Shown piece after piece: positions 45,858-57,652 of a DNA stretch of 64,000 nt. Source of the stretch: Symsagittifera roscoffensis (lineage: Eukaryota > Xenacoelomorpha > Acoela > Convolutidae); contig NW_026971441.1 of NCBI RefSeq assembly GCF_963678635.1, positions 1 to 64,000 on the forward strand, given 5' to 3'. Both the position numbers and the translations under genes were made by a program. Numbering within the stretch: position 1 is the stretch's first letter; every line of letters begins with the position of its first letter. The notes beneath the pieces are model-generated. The model had not been told where the DNA came from, made no database searches, and saw only the letters and a list, made by a program, of their open reading frames with translations.

Positions 45858-46443
45858 CAAGTTAATTGAATTTTTTGTACATAACTGATGAGAATTGCTG
45901 ATTTTTGAGTAGATAGTCAAGCTCTTTGATTTTGATGTAGATTTGAGAGTATAACTGAAAGTTGATGAATTTTTCAAAGCAAATCTCTGGATATCTGATT
46001 CCAAACATGATCATGCAAGATTTTGAACTTTGAAAATCTTAAAAGAAATGGAGGAATGAAGAACTTTGCTGGGGAGTTTTGACAAATTTGGGAGTTGGAT
46101 AGGGAATAAAAAGAGTCTTTGAAATATTATCGTACGGCTTTTTTTTCTAACTTCAATTTTTCTAAAATGAATAAGACTTCTTTTCTAGTCAAGTGTAACT
46201 CAGCAGTAAGTTTATAGCTTTGATACGCAATATGTGGATCAAAAATAAACTCTTTGATTAAGTAAGTTTCCCTAAAGATACCTTTACTTAGTCGGAGAAC
46301 TCTATTTTGGACAACATAAACGTCCAAAAATTGTGAAAAAAGTAAGAATCTACATCTATTTCATCAATAAGAAAATCACACGGAATAATTTCTTTTTTCT
46401 TGTAGAGTAATTAGAGGAAGTCCAAATATTTTTTAATTGACAT
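45857..46443 (-). pseudogene. ~190-aa unknown protein, family 'IKELDYLL', core B copy 1
   Basis: ATG at 46,443 (MSIKKYLDFL then TAA). Coding character continues in patches: IPCDFLIDEIDVDSYFF; YVVQNRVLRLSKGIFRETYL, an uninterrupted stretch of 66 codons to 46,127; then KTPQQSSSFLHFF in the next frame; and GIRYPEICFEKFINFQLYSQ. Stops and shifts occur between the patches. The product would be charged and helix-rich, with no domain I recognise. It diverges from the CRE promoter that also faces the zinc-finger gene start at 46,930. The small membrane ORF follows immediately. Confidence 0.45.
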
Positions 46444-46568
46444 TTTTCAAAAATGAGTATTTTGGATCCAAAGTTATGTCTGGAAACTGCTTAGTTCTGA
46501 TTGGTTGAAAATTTTTCTGGAAAAATCTAGAAATTTTGAAGGAAGGACCTAAGCGATGACCTAAGCGA

Positions 46569-46747
46569 TGACGTCATTACCGTAAAAGGAATGTTGCGTG
46601 GGTGGTGACGTCACTTGTAATCATATAATGACGTCATTGCCATAAAAGGAAACTTGTGTAGGTGGTGACGTCACTTCTATTCAAAGAATGACGTCACTAC
46701 CATGAAAGGATAATTGCATAGGCGATGACTTCTTGCTAGTATAAATA
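46569..46747. promoter_or_regulatory. Five CRE palindromes plus TATA, divergent promoter, copy 1
   Basis: Perfect TGACGTCA at 46,569, 46,606, 46,629, 46,666 and 46,689, alternating spacings 37/23/37/23 bp, that is a 60-bp tandem unit containing two CREs and CATAAAAGGA. A sixth, degenerate site TGACTTCT is at 46,726. TATAAATA follows at 46,740-46,747, about 185 bp before the plus-strand zinc-finger ATG at 46,930. On the other side is the minus-strand gene with ATG 46,443, preceded by a reversed CCAAT (CTGATTGG, ~46,496). Eight-base palindromic CREs bind CREB/ATF dimers. Confidence 0.8.
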
Positions 46748-46929
46748 CGCTTTTTTTATTGGGTTAAATCATTCATTTTGTTTGCCAATCAGAAACAGTC
46801 AATTGAATTTTACTTCAAATTTTACATTTCGTTACTTCACGAAAAGAAAAAAATAAGTATTTTCTTTCAATTGGTACTTTAAATTTTTTATATTTGGAAC
46901 ATTTCTAAAGTCCCAATTTTTTTTACATA

Positions 46930-46980
46930 ATGCCTGCCCTTAACCGAAACGAGAAAGCGTATTTTTTATTAAAAACATAG
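46930..46980 (+). pseudogene. Zinc-finger gene start in right arm, internally deleted
   Basis: ATG at 46,930 gives MPALNRNEKA, homologous to the left-arm gene, then runs into non-homologous codons and TAG. Alignment with the left arm shows a deletion of about 190 bp covering both fingers up to just past the putative donor. It is driven by the CRE/TATA module immediately upstream. Confidence 0.6.
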
Positions 46981-48470
46981 AAATTACTATGAATTTTTTA
47001 ATTTTTAATGAATCTGAAAAACAATTGTGATGAATTTGAAAAAGTCTAGTAAAAAATATGCAGTTTTTTATCACAACTCTTGATCTGTCATCTTTTTTTA
47101 ATCAAAGGTTTTGAATGACAATACAGACAGCAAAAATCGAGTTCAAATTGTCGTGAAACTTTCCATGGAAATCGATCCAAAAATCTTTAATCAACAGTAA
47201 AAACTCTATTGGTTGCAAGCTTGCGGAGACTTTGTTGCGATAAATTTGTAGTAAAAGTGCATTATATATGCTAATTAGTGGTTAAGTAACTGTTTAAAAA
47301 CTGTAAGGAACTGGATATTTGTAAAACATTGACTAATTGAAAGCTTTTGCCTATTTGCTATTTTAAAGTTTCCCTGTTTATGATTGTAAAAGTGTTCAAA
47401 AATTAGTGCGTTATTAAGCAAATAATGGGGTTGATTTATTAAGAATTATAGTTTTCTACTGTTTTTTTGACAAATTCGGTAAAAAATATTGATAACTGAC
47501 CTGGAAAAGATGAAAAAACTTATGTTTGAGCTAACCTTTGAAAATCTCAAAATAATAATTTTTATCATCATCAACCAAAAAATTACTTCATTATAGAAAA
47601 TCAGATTTGAAACAGCGATATAAAGTTATCAGGTTGAAAAAATCATTTAAAGGCTTTTAGCAAAGGGTTTATGGTATTAATTCAGCTTCGGATTATTGAA
47701 CGTTCGATGAAATGATACATTCTCTTCCATCTAAAGTTCAATTTTCAAACACAGTTTTGTTCAAATTGGATTATTTTGGTAGATAGTAGATGAAGCAGAA
47801 ACTGAGAAAGTGCTAAAATGGGATAGAAACTCAATTTAATTCATTAGGAGTTTTGAGATAATTTTTCTAAATTTTAGCTTATAAAGTATACCATGAGAAA
47901 AAATCCGACATAAAAAGTGTCAAACATTTTTATTTACGTGTTATCATTTGATATACTAGGTAAATTTATCTGAAAAATTAGATGTTTTGAGGATAATTCT
48001 TTTAAAGTGAAGCCAATCAACATCTTTTGGAAGCGGATACGTGGAACTCGTTTTCAAGATCTACATTTCCTTGCTATATACAATAAACAATACTACATAC
48101 ATACACAAAACTACATACATTATACAATACTATATACAATACATTACTACATTTCTACTATATAGAGTTTTTTTCTTAATAAAATTCGGTAAATTATAAA
48201 ATTGTTCCAGTTTACACCTTGATTTGATATTCTAAATCAATTTTTTGAGACGCGCTCTTTTAGAGGTTTTTAGATTTTGTATATGTTAGGAACTAGGTTC
48301 CCTTGCTTATTTCCGGAGATTTTCAAATTATAACTAATACAGCTGCCCCTAGATTGTTCTTAATCCGACCTTTATATTTTCATTTTTTAAATATGTTTTT
48401 GAAAGCTTTAAGTAGCACCAATTTTTTCACATTTGGGTATTTTTGAGAACATTTCATTTTCATTATAAAT
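46930..48470. repeat. Large inverted repeat, right arm
   Basis: Reverse-complement partner of 37,320-39,019, with about 190 bp missing just inside its inner end. The two arms enclose about 7.9 kb. Long terminal inverted repeats around a multi-gene core are typical of Polintons and related viruses, but no target-site duplication can be claimed because the outer edges merge with other repeats (4.2-kb unit on the left, core B at 48,490 on the right). Confidence 0.75.
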
Positions 48471-48549
48471 TAGGAAAATTAGGAAAAGTAAGAAAAGAAG
48501 GTGAATTATTAAAAGTAGCATCTCTGCATTTTTTTTCAGTTCTGCTCAG

Positions 48550-48711
48550 GAGCTTGTGTCCACTTAGACTCTTGGATCAGCATTTTTGGAAAGGCTTCGA
48601 AAAGTTCAAAATTCAAATTATGAGACTGATTTGTTGAAAATTGTTGATTGTTTCATTGATGGTTATGTTACTGTAAAAAATGAGCATATCAATTTTTCTA
48701 TTAATAATTGA
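48550..48711 (+). pseudogene. Family 'STQTLG', C-terminal fragment with nonsense change
   Basis: Same fragment as at 43,734, but CAG has become TAG five codons after the junction. Same T-tract/CAG context upstream, slightly shorter. Confidence 0.45.
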
Positions 48712-48794
48712 ATTTGTTTAAAAAAATCTTGTCAAAATTGTTTTTATTTGAAATCAAAAGTTTTTTCAACGAATAAATTTGTAATTTTCAACAC

Positions 48795-49480
48795 GTGCAA
48801 AAATTATTTCGCAAGTTTTTTTGCGAGTTAATTTTCGCCGCAAGATGCAAGTTTTGATTTGATTTTTTCAACACGTTTGCAAAATTTTAATCAACATTTT
48901 TTACAAGATGCAAAAATTGTTTTGGTTTTTTCAACAAGTGTGCAAAATCTTTCAAAATTTTTTTGTGTTATATGCAAGTTTTTCGTGATTTTATAGAAAA
49001 CAAATGCAAAAATCTAACTTATTTTATCTTATTCATATGCAAAAATTGCAAAATTTTATTGTAAAAATTTTATTGAACTAATGCAAAATTTTTTTCAAAA
49101 TTGATGACTTTGAGTACTATTCCCTATCTTAATACATTTTTTTTCAATATTTTTGATCAATGTACATGCAAAAAAGAGATCTTTCGATGATCGAAATTAA
49201 AACAAAGATTTTCATTTACTTTAATTATTAACAGTGCAAGAAAATCTTCTTTCAGTTTTCTTTAAAATGCGAAAATATTTAAGTAAACTTTTCTTAATTT
49301 GCGAGATTTTCTTTAATGTTTTTAACAAGTGTGCCAGAAATATTATAAAAGTTTTTGCATGGTGCAAAAATTAATGTAAAGTTTTTAACATGTTTGCAAA
49401 AATTGGTTTAATTTTTTGCCATTTTTTTAACAAAACTCTGTAAAAGTAATTACCAGTTGCATAATTAGTTTCATTTTTAA
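48795..49480. repeat. AT-rich tract with TGCAAAA iterations, core B copy 2
   Basis: Close match to 43,975-44,660, in the same position after an STQTLG fragment and before the 3' end of the minus-strand family. Confidence 0.6.
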
Positions 49481-49633
49481 CAAGGTTTTTCAACAAATTT
49501 CAAAATAATTCTATCTTTGGAATTTCGTAACAAACTTTTCTTTGATCTCATCTCTTTGTTCCAATCTCTTTAAAATAAAACTACTAGATGCAAAGAATTT
49601 AAATTACAAAACAAAAGACAATAACCAATTTGT

Positions 49634-50135
49634 TTACAAATCAAAGAGCTTTCGAGCAGCTGAGTTCTCAAAATTTTGCAAGTTCTCAATGGAGCGCAAA
49701 GCTGGTCTTGCCTCCATCACCTGTGGTTGTCTTGGTGGTTCGCTGACTGGATTTCTTGGCTCAGAGAACCCCTCGTCCTCTTCGATGGTAATTGGGTTGT
49801 CCACAGATCCCTCTTCCCAAGGAAAGAGGAAATCGTCGAATGGTTGAGCCACATATCTAGAGTCAGGAGTTTCGGGGTAGTTCATTCCCACATGCTCGGC
49901 CACTTCCTCCATCATTTGAAGCTCTCCAAGTTGGTTCTCAGTAGGGGTTACTTGCGTTATATGATGTTCGTTGAAATCCCTGCGCATCACTTCTACCATG
50001 TGCCAGACTTGAATTGGGATGTCCATTCGTGCCAGAAAAACTCCACAAACTGTTTCTAGCACTTGGATTTGCACTAAATCAGCCCAAAAATTCTACCGAG
50101 AACATAAGGTTGTTGTTTTGTACTGAGAAGATCAT
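49634..50135 (-). pseudogene. Family 'MIFSVQ', core B copy 2
   Basis: ATG at 50,135. This copy lacks the frameshift of the other core B copies and is open for its last 146 codons (ETVCGVFLARMDIPIQVWHM ... ENSAARKLFDL). A small insertion near codon 17 breaks it instead. The lesion is therefore independent. Confidence 0.6.
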
Positions 50136-50331
50136 TTTGAGCAATAAGTTGAGTTAACGATACAGAGTAAAAACAATATTTGCAATTGAGAGGGAGGTAG
50201 TTGATGGTGGTTAAGTTGAAATTATTGTGTTTAGAGCCGAGAGAGGATGTAGTTGACGGTAGTTAAAGTGAAACTAAACTGATTTTTAGTTAAGAGAGAG
50301 GGGTACTTTCAACTGGAATGTGTGGGTTTAA

Positions 50332-50516
50332 CCAATCAGAATGGATTTTCCTTATTTGGATTGTAGTCGTATCCAATCAGAATTCAGTTTCCCTTGATAG
50401 AATTTTTATAGAAAACTCGTGCCCAATCGGAAACAAAGCTCCATTTTACTCATTGTCGTTTCCAACCACAAAAATGTTCAATTTTGTTCAAGTTGTTGCC
50501 GTATCCAATCAGACTA
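50332..50516. promoter_or_regulatory. CCAAT cluster, core B copy 2
   Basis: Same array as at 45,507; the fourth box is mutated to CCAACC, and a 3-bp insertion (GCC) precedes the fifth. Confidence 0.6.
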
Positions 50517-50682
50517 AAGTTCACTTTTTAAGGATTCAAATCTTCCAAATAAATAAACATATACACAAAAGCAATCGCAAAAATAAATGACCAAAAGTTG
50601 TTACCGTAAAAATAAGAAACATTGCCGATATATGTAACGAAAGAAAAAAATTAATAAAAGAAGCATATCTGCAATTTTTTTA

Positions 50683-51155
50683 TCAAGTTAATTGAATTTT
50701 TTGTACATAACTGATGAGGAATTGCTGATTTTTGAGTAGATAGTCAAGCTCTTTAATTTTGATATAGATTTGAGAGTATAACTGAAAGTTGATGAATTTT
50801 TCGAAGCAAATCTCTGGATATCTGATTCCAAACCTGATCATGCAATCTTGAAAATCTTTAAAGAAATGGAGGAATGAAGAACTTTGCTGGGGAGTTTTGA
50901 CAAATTTGGGATTTGGATAGGGAATAAAAAGAGTCTTTGAAATATTATCGTACGGCTTAAAATAAACTCTTTGATTAAGTAAGTTTCCCTAAAGGGACCT
51001 TTACTTAGTCGGAGAACTCTATTTTGGACAACATAAACGTCCAAAAAATTGTGAAAAAAGTAAGAATCTACATCTATTTCATCAATGAGGAAATCACACG
51101 GAATATATTTTTTTTAGAGTAATTTGAGGAAGTCCAAACGTTTTTTAATTGACAT
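50683..51155 (-). pseudogene. Family 'IKELDYLL', core B copy 2
   Basis: Copy of 45,857-46,443 from ATG 51,155. About 105 bp in the middle (the FDPHIAYQSYKL... region) are deleted and a stop follows KRLDFLKLL. Its C-terminal part, KTPQQSSSFLHFFKDFQD to the end, is open where copy 1 has a stop. The two copies are thus damaged at different places. Confidence 0.45.
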
Positions 51156-51267
51156 TTTTCAAAAATGAATATTTTGGATCCAAAGTTATGTCTGGAAACT
51201 GCTTAGTTCTGATTGGTTGAAAAATTTTCTGAAAATTCGAGAAATTTCGAAGGAATGACCTAAGCGA

Positions 51268-51447
51268 TGACGTCATTACCATAAAAGGAATGTTGCGTGG
51301 GTGTTGACGTCACTTGTAATCATAGAATGACGTCATTACCATAAAAGGAAACTTGCGTAGGTGGTGACGTCACTTCTATTCAAAGAATGACGTCACTACC
51401 ATGAAAGGATAATTGCATAGGCGATGACTTCATTGTTAGTATAAATA
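51268..51447. promoter_or_regulatory. Five CRE palindromes plus TATA, copy 2
   Basis: TGACGTCA at 51,268, 51,305, 51,328, 51,365 and 51,388 with the identical 37/23/37/23 spacing; TATAAATA at 51,440. All five palindromes are intact although the flanks have changed in several places. Confidence 0.8.
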
Positions 51448-51631
51448 CGCTTTTTTTATTGGGTTAAATCATTCATTCTGTTTGCCAATCAGAAACAGTC
51501 AATCGAATTTTACTTCAAATTTTACCTTTCGTTACTTCACGAAAAGAAAAAAAATAAGTATTTTCTTTCAATTGGTACTTTAAATTTTTTATATTTGGAA
51601 CATTTCTAAAGTCCCAATTTTTTTTTCGATA

Positions 51632-51694
51632 ATGCCTGCCCTTAACCGAAACGAGAAAGCGTATTTTTTATTAAAAACATTGAAATTACTATGA
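51632..51694 (+). pseudogene. Zinc-finger gene start, second right-arm copy
   Basis: Same MPALNRNEKA start and same deletion as at 46,930. One base change removes the TAG, so the frame runs four codons further to TGA. Confidence 0.55.
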
Positions 51695-52450
51695 ATTTTA
51701 AATTTTACTGAATCTGAAATACAATTGTGATGAATTTGAAAAAATCTAGTAAAAACTATGCAGTTTTTTATCACAATTCGTGATCTGTCATCTTTTTTTA
51801 ATCAAAAGTTTTGAATGACAATACAGACAGCAAAATTCGAGTTCAAGTTGTCGTGAAATTTTCCATGGAAATCGATCGAAAAATCTTTAATCAACAGTAA
51901 AAATTCTATTGGTTCCAAGCTTGCGGAGACTTTATTGCGATAAATTTGTAGTAAAAGTGCATAATAAATGCTAATGAGTGGTTAAGTAACTGTTTAAAAA
52001 CTGTAAGGAACTGGATATTTGTAAAACATTGACCAATTGAAAGCTTTTGCCTAGTTGCCATTTTAAAGTTTCCCTGTTTAGTGAATATAAAAGTGCTCAA
52101 AAAGTAGTGCGTTATTAAGCAAATAATGGGGTTGATTTATTAAGAATTATAGTTTTCTACTGTTTTTTTGACGAATTCGGTAAAAAATATTGATAACTGA
52201 TCTGGAAAAGATGAAAAAAGTATGTTTGAGCTAACCTTTAAAAATTTCAAGATAATATACCTCATCATCAACCAAAAATTTACTTCATTATAGAAAATCA
52301 GATTTGAAACAGCGATATAAAGTTATCAGTTTGAGAAAATCATTTAAAGGCTTTTAGCAAAGGACTTATGGTATTAATTCAGCTTCGAATTATTGAACGT
52401 TCGATGAAATGATACATTCTTCCATCTAAAGTTCAATTTTCAAACACAGT
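51632..52450. repeat. Truncated right arm
   Basis: Matches the first ~820 bp of 46,930-48,470 closely, then breaks at CAAACACAGTT, where it joins sequence of 4.2-kb-unit type. Confidence 0.8.
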
Positions 52451-53379
52451 TATTTTTCGAGTGGAAATGTCTAAATTTTTCGCAAAAAATGCGGCGCCCG
52501 TTACCTAATTGTTAAATATCAAAGGTTAATTACGTGTAGGTTGTGTAATGAAGGACTTTTAATTATTTTTTTGATACATGGTAAGTCAATGGTAAGAGTT
52601 TTTGGGTAAAAAATTGGAATTTTTATGAAAACAAAAAAACTTTAAAACACGATAAGATTAGCTTTTATTGGACCTAATTTATCAAATAATCTTACTTTCT
52701 ATGTAATTGAAACAATTATATTACTTTCTATCTAATTGAAACAAAGCTGAAACCTACTGAACCTTGGAAAAAAGTCAAAAATTTGAGAAAAAACTGCAAA
52801 AATTTCAAGTATTTGGAAAAAAATGCAAAAATTTCAAGTATTTGGAAAAAACTACAAAAATTTCATGTTTTGCAAAAAACATTGCAGAAATCTCATAATT
52901 CTTGCTTATGTATTGTTGCTTCTGGTCTAATTTTAAACGTACTTTTACAAGTATAGTGAAGAAAGTATATTAAAAAAATAATCGAATCTATCCAAAATTT
53001 TCCATTTTCAACTTTTTTTTGTTGATTAACTAATTTTTTAACCAGTTCAGGGCGAATTGAAATAGGATTCTTAATTCAAATGAACGTTAAGGCAATATTC
53101 TACAAAATTTCTAGATCAGAGTCCATGATTGAACTCCTCCTCAGTTTTATCTCAATAATTAACCCAAATTTGTACAAAAATTACAACTTCTGTGAAATTT
53201 TTCACGTTAATAATAATCATTTTAGATCAATGATGAAAAATGAACAGTTAATTGCTAAAATTGATCAAAAATTGGATAAATAATTCTTGAAAGTTTATTC
53301 GATTTCGGCTCAAATTCAACAAAATCTTCTTCATAACTGATGATTATCTCTCTGTTGCTTCTGCAGCATAATTTTTATG

Positions 53380-54330
53380 ATTTTCCGTAGAAATGTTCTG
53401 TTTAAAGGCTATTCTTGCTTTCTGCTTTAGGTATGTTTTCGCTATTGAATACACTTTGCAAGAAAATTTAGTCAGAACTGGAGAATTTAGGAGGAAAATA
53501 GTATCAATTGAACGAACAATTTGCTGGCAGAGATGAAATTAGAACTGAAACCGTCTAATTATTTTGATAAAAATTGTAAATGTCTTCCTCAAGGTTCCCT
53601 TATTTAGTTGCTACAGTAATTTGTTCAAGCAAAAATACAACTTTTGGAATCAATAACTATCGCTTTTCTTGAAAAATAATTATTTTTTGAATAATTTTTC
53701 GTAGAAATGTTCTATGTTTTAAGGTAATTCTTGCTTTCTGCTTAATGTATGTTTTCGCTATTGAACACACTTTACAAGAAAATTTAGTCAGAACTGGAGA
53801 GTTTAGGAGGAAAATAGTGTCAACTGAACGAACAATTTGCTGGCAGAGATGAAATTAGAACTGATACCGTCTAATTATTAAGATAAAAATTGTAAATGTC
53901 TTCCTCAAGGTTCCCTTATTTAGTTGCTACAGTAATTTATTCAAGCAAAAATACAACTTTTGGAATCAATAACTATCGCTTTTCTTGAAAAATAATTATT
54001 TTTTGAATAATTTTTCGTAGAAATGTTCTATGTTTTAAGGTAATTCTTGCTTTCTGCTTAATGTATGTTTTCGCTATTGAACACACTTTACAAGAAAATT
54101 TAGTCAGAACTGGAGAGTTTAGGAGGAAAATAGTGTCAACTGAACGAACAATTTGCTGGCAGAGATGAAATTAGAACTGATACCGTCTATTTATTAAGAT
54201 AAAAATTGTAAATGTCTTCCCCAAGGTTCCCTTGTGCAGTTGCTACCGTAAAATATTTAAGCAAAGTTACAACTTTTGGGATTAAAAACTATCACTTTTC
54301 TTGCAAAATAGTTATTAAATCGCTTTTTAC
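53380..54330. repeat. Three ~315-bp direct sub-repeats
   Basis: Each begins near TTTTTCGTAGAAATGTTCT and carries GTATGTTTTCGCTATTGAA, AGTCAGAACTGGAGA, GGCAGAGATGAAATTAGAACTGA and CTCAAGGTTCCCTT. Copies 2 and 3 are almost identical, so the third arose recently. Confidence 0.85.
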
Positions 54331-55911
54331 TCCTAATTTATGACGGAAGTGTTCTCAAGAATATCCAAGTGATAAAAAAGTGGTGCTAGCTAAAGCATTC
54401 AAAAATATATGTAAAAAATGAGAATATAATGGTGTATTTTTCCAATTTTAGGTCAAAATAAGTGCAGCTCTATTAGTTATAATCTGAAAACCTCCGGAAA
54501 TACACAAAAGAACCTAGTTCCTATTATCTACAATATAAAAATTTCTAAAAGAGCGCGTCTCAGAAAATTGATTTAGCAAAGCAAATCAAGGTGCAAACTG
54601 AAACAGTTGTATAATTTTCCGGTTTTTAATAAGCAAAAAAGTCTATGGTAAAAATAATCAAATTTAGATCTTGAAAGCAAGTTTTTGATTTATGCTTCAT
54701 GTATCATCTTGCAAAAGATGTCGGATTGGGTTTACTTTACAAAAATTATCCTCAAAACATCTGATTTTTCATATAAAGTACCTAATATATCAAACGATAA
54801 AAAACTTTTCTAAAGAATTACGCATAAATATAAAACTTTGAGAATTTTATGTCGAATTTTTTCTCAAGATGTACTTTATAAGCTAAATTTTAGTAAAGTT
54901 ATCTCAAAACTCCTAATGAATTAAATTGAATTTCTATCTCATTTTAGCATTTTCTCAGTTTCTGCTTCATCTACTATCTACCAATGAATCAAATTTGAAC
55001 AAAATTTTACTTGAAGTTTGAGTTTTAGATGGAAAAATGTATCGTTTCAACGAACATTCAACAATCCAAAGCAGAATTAGTACCATAAATCTTTTGCTAA
55101 AAGTCTTTAAATGATTTTCTCAACCTCATAACTGTAAATTCATGTTTAAAATCTGAATTTCTATTTCACAGTAAAGTTTTATTTGAGAATGATGTATATC
55201 ATCATCTTGAAATTTTCAAAGTTAAGCAAAAACATACATTTTTTTCAGGTCATTTATTAATTTTTTTTCTGAAATCATCAAAAAAAAACAATAGGAAAGC
55301 ATAATTCTTAATCAGTAAAAACCACATTATCTGCTTAAAAACACTCTACTCTATGAACACTTTTACTAGCACTAAACAAGGAAAACTTTAAAATAGTAAC
55401 TACAAAAAACCTTTCAATTAGTCGATGTTTTACAAATATCCAAGTTTTACAAATTTTAAGCAAATACTTAACTACTCATAAGCGTATGTTGTGCACTTTT
55501 ACTACAATTTTATCGCAACAAAATCTCCGCAAGCTTGCAACCAAGGGAGTTTTTACTAGTGATTAAAGGTTTTCGGATCGAGTTCCTTGGAAAGTTTCAC
55601 GACAATTTGAACTCGATTTCTTCTGTCTTTATCATCAATCAAAATTTTGAAAAAAAAATCAAATGACAGTTCAGGTATTGTGATGAAAACACTGTATAAT
55701 TTCTGACTAAATTTATCACAATTGCTTAGACTTTTCAGATACAGTAAAAACTAATATTCATAGTAATTTCTATGTTTTTAACAAAAGTTTTTAATTTTAC
55801 CTTCTCTTGAAATGTGTTTGGAGACTGTTGAGTACATAATTCAACATTATGGTGACAAGGCGTTTTCTTGAAATGATTAGTGAGTTACTCGCTGGTATAA
55901 GTATAAAAGTT

Positions 55912-56028
55912 TCAGTTAGAACATTTCAAAACACCACAGGTTCTACGATGTCTTGATGCGTGTAAGCGAGTGTATTCTCTGCCACATTCAAGACAAGCAA
56001 CTCTTTCGTTTCTATTCAGTGACGGCAT
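55912..56028 (-). pseudogene. Zinc-finger gene, distal duplicate
   Basis: Same ORF and same premature TGA as at 38,903-39,019, so the break predates the 17-kb duplication. The TCA stop complement is at 55,912-55,914. Confidence 0.6.
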
Positions 56029-56620
56029 CTCAATAAGAAAAAAAAAGATTAAATGGGAGATTTAAAGTGTACCAATTTTTTAGATAAGTAGAGTTGAATA
56101 GCCTCAAAAAATGAATAAATGTGAATAAAAACAGCGAACTTATCAACCAATTGGTTTTAACGTGAAATAACATCAAAATGGATATGCTATTTAGCCTAGC
56201 TGAAATAAAAAAAATTCTGTCTAACAGGAAGTTTTCAAAAGTATCAACCAATCAGAATCGAGCATTAATTATAAGGAAATTTTTTATCTTTTCTGATATC
56301 AACAAATCAGAATCGAGCTTCAATAGTCATGGAATTTTCAACAAATTTATTGTCAGCCAATCAGAATTGAGCTCTACTTTTCATGAATTTTTCAACAATT
56401 ATGATATCGTTTGTAGTTATTGAGGATATCTTCACAGGTAGTATTTGTGGTAATAACCAATCAGCATGAAGTATTCACCGATTTAAAAAAAAAGATTGTA
56501 GATCAGAACCAAACTCTGCTCATGAAACTTCCTAATCAATCAATTTTATTGAACTTTTCTAACATAACTAAGATATTAAATTTGATACACTAGTGATATA
56601 AATGAGATTTTTTGTCTGGT

Positions 56621-57235
56621 TTATTTTGTTTTTTCGATACTCAAAATGTTTTCGATTTGTTCTATTTCTAACCAGTGAAAAAAGAAATTACCAAAATATA
56701 CATTTTTATCATTTTCTTTTTTGATATATTGTAATATAAACAACCGGAAGTCTTTTAAGTTTGGATAACCGATTAAAAGATATTCTGACAAATCTAGATT
56801 TTGTAATTGTATCAAATTCAAAACAGTAATCGAAATGATGTCCTTTATCTCCAATTTTTGTTTCATAGGCTCTTCCATTATTCTGTTTTTTACTGATAGA
56901 CCATTGGATCTGATTTAATTCTTCTAAATTAAAACATTGTTGATAAATCTGGCAGTACTCTTCTTTTCTGAAATGTTCTCGCCATCTTTCTACAAAACTA
57001 TTGAGCTTTCTGTGTTTCTATACAAGTTAAAACTAATACAATCTCCATCAACGTCATCTGTCCTCCACTCTTTTAATTTTTTGTAGTAGTTCAATCTTAA
57101 AATCTGATAAAGGTTTATTTCAGATATTGAAAACGCTTTTGATAGAAACATTTTCTTACTAAAATAAACGAAGAAACTTAAAAAACTCGAATTGTTTTTA
57201 TCATTTTTAAAGTATTTTGTTATAAAAATCACCAT
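56621..57235 (-). pseudogene. Distal duplicate of the frameshifted possible PC4-like II gene
   Basis: Nearly identical to 39,610-40,224, with the same frame breaks at corresponding positions, so the lesions are older than the duplication. Confidence 0.4.
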
Positions 57236-57652
57236 AAATATTTTTTCTTTATTTAGAGTCTAATTAGTTTCAATAAAATTCATGTAGCCAATCAAAACCT
57301 CAAATTAAGGCAACTAAAAATGAAAACAACCAATGAAATTCAGAAAATCGAGCAATAATGATATTGTTTTCAACTAAATAGACATTCTTGTTTGTAATTT
57401 TGTTAAAATGAGACAAAATTTATCTAAATTTTGATGAAAACAGTAATTAAATAATTTTATCTGAAATTTCCTAAGCAAATACTGGAAAATCATTTGATAA
57501 TTGGTTAGTGTTTTATGTCAATTTCGATTAATTGTATGTTTTGTCTGACTTTTCCTCGGATATTAATGCTCTAAATATACACTACAGTAAGAAAAAAAAA
57601 ATTTTGAACCGAAAATATTTCAATTACCAAAGATGCAAAACATCACAAAGCA

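Larger units (their letters stand above)
35757..46230. repeat. 17-kb-offset tandem duplication, proximal copy
   Basis: This whole block recurs at 52,455-63,238 in the same orientation. The offset is about 16.7 kb at the left, 17.01 kb after an extra ~313-bp sub-repeat in the distal copy, and 17.04 kb at the right. The copies differ by roughly 1-2% plus small indels. It contains the end of 4.2-kb unit 3, the left inverted-repeat arm, core A and most of core B. Confidence 0.9.

Noticed and set aside
37320-48470. A complete Polinton or adintovirus
   Set aside because: No DNA polymerase, integrase, ATPase, protease or capsid gene can be read, and the enclosed length is below that expected; only a relationship is proposed.
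49676-50059. 127-codon plus-strand frame opposite the MIFSVQ gene
   Set aside because: Antisense of a gene whose own frame is conserved between lineages; the plus frame is not.
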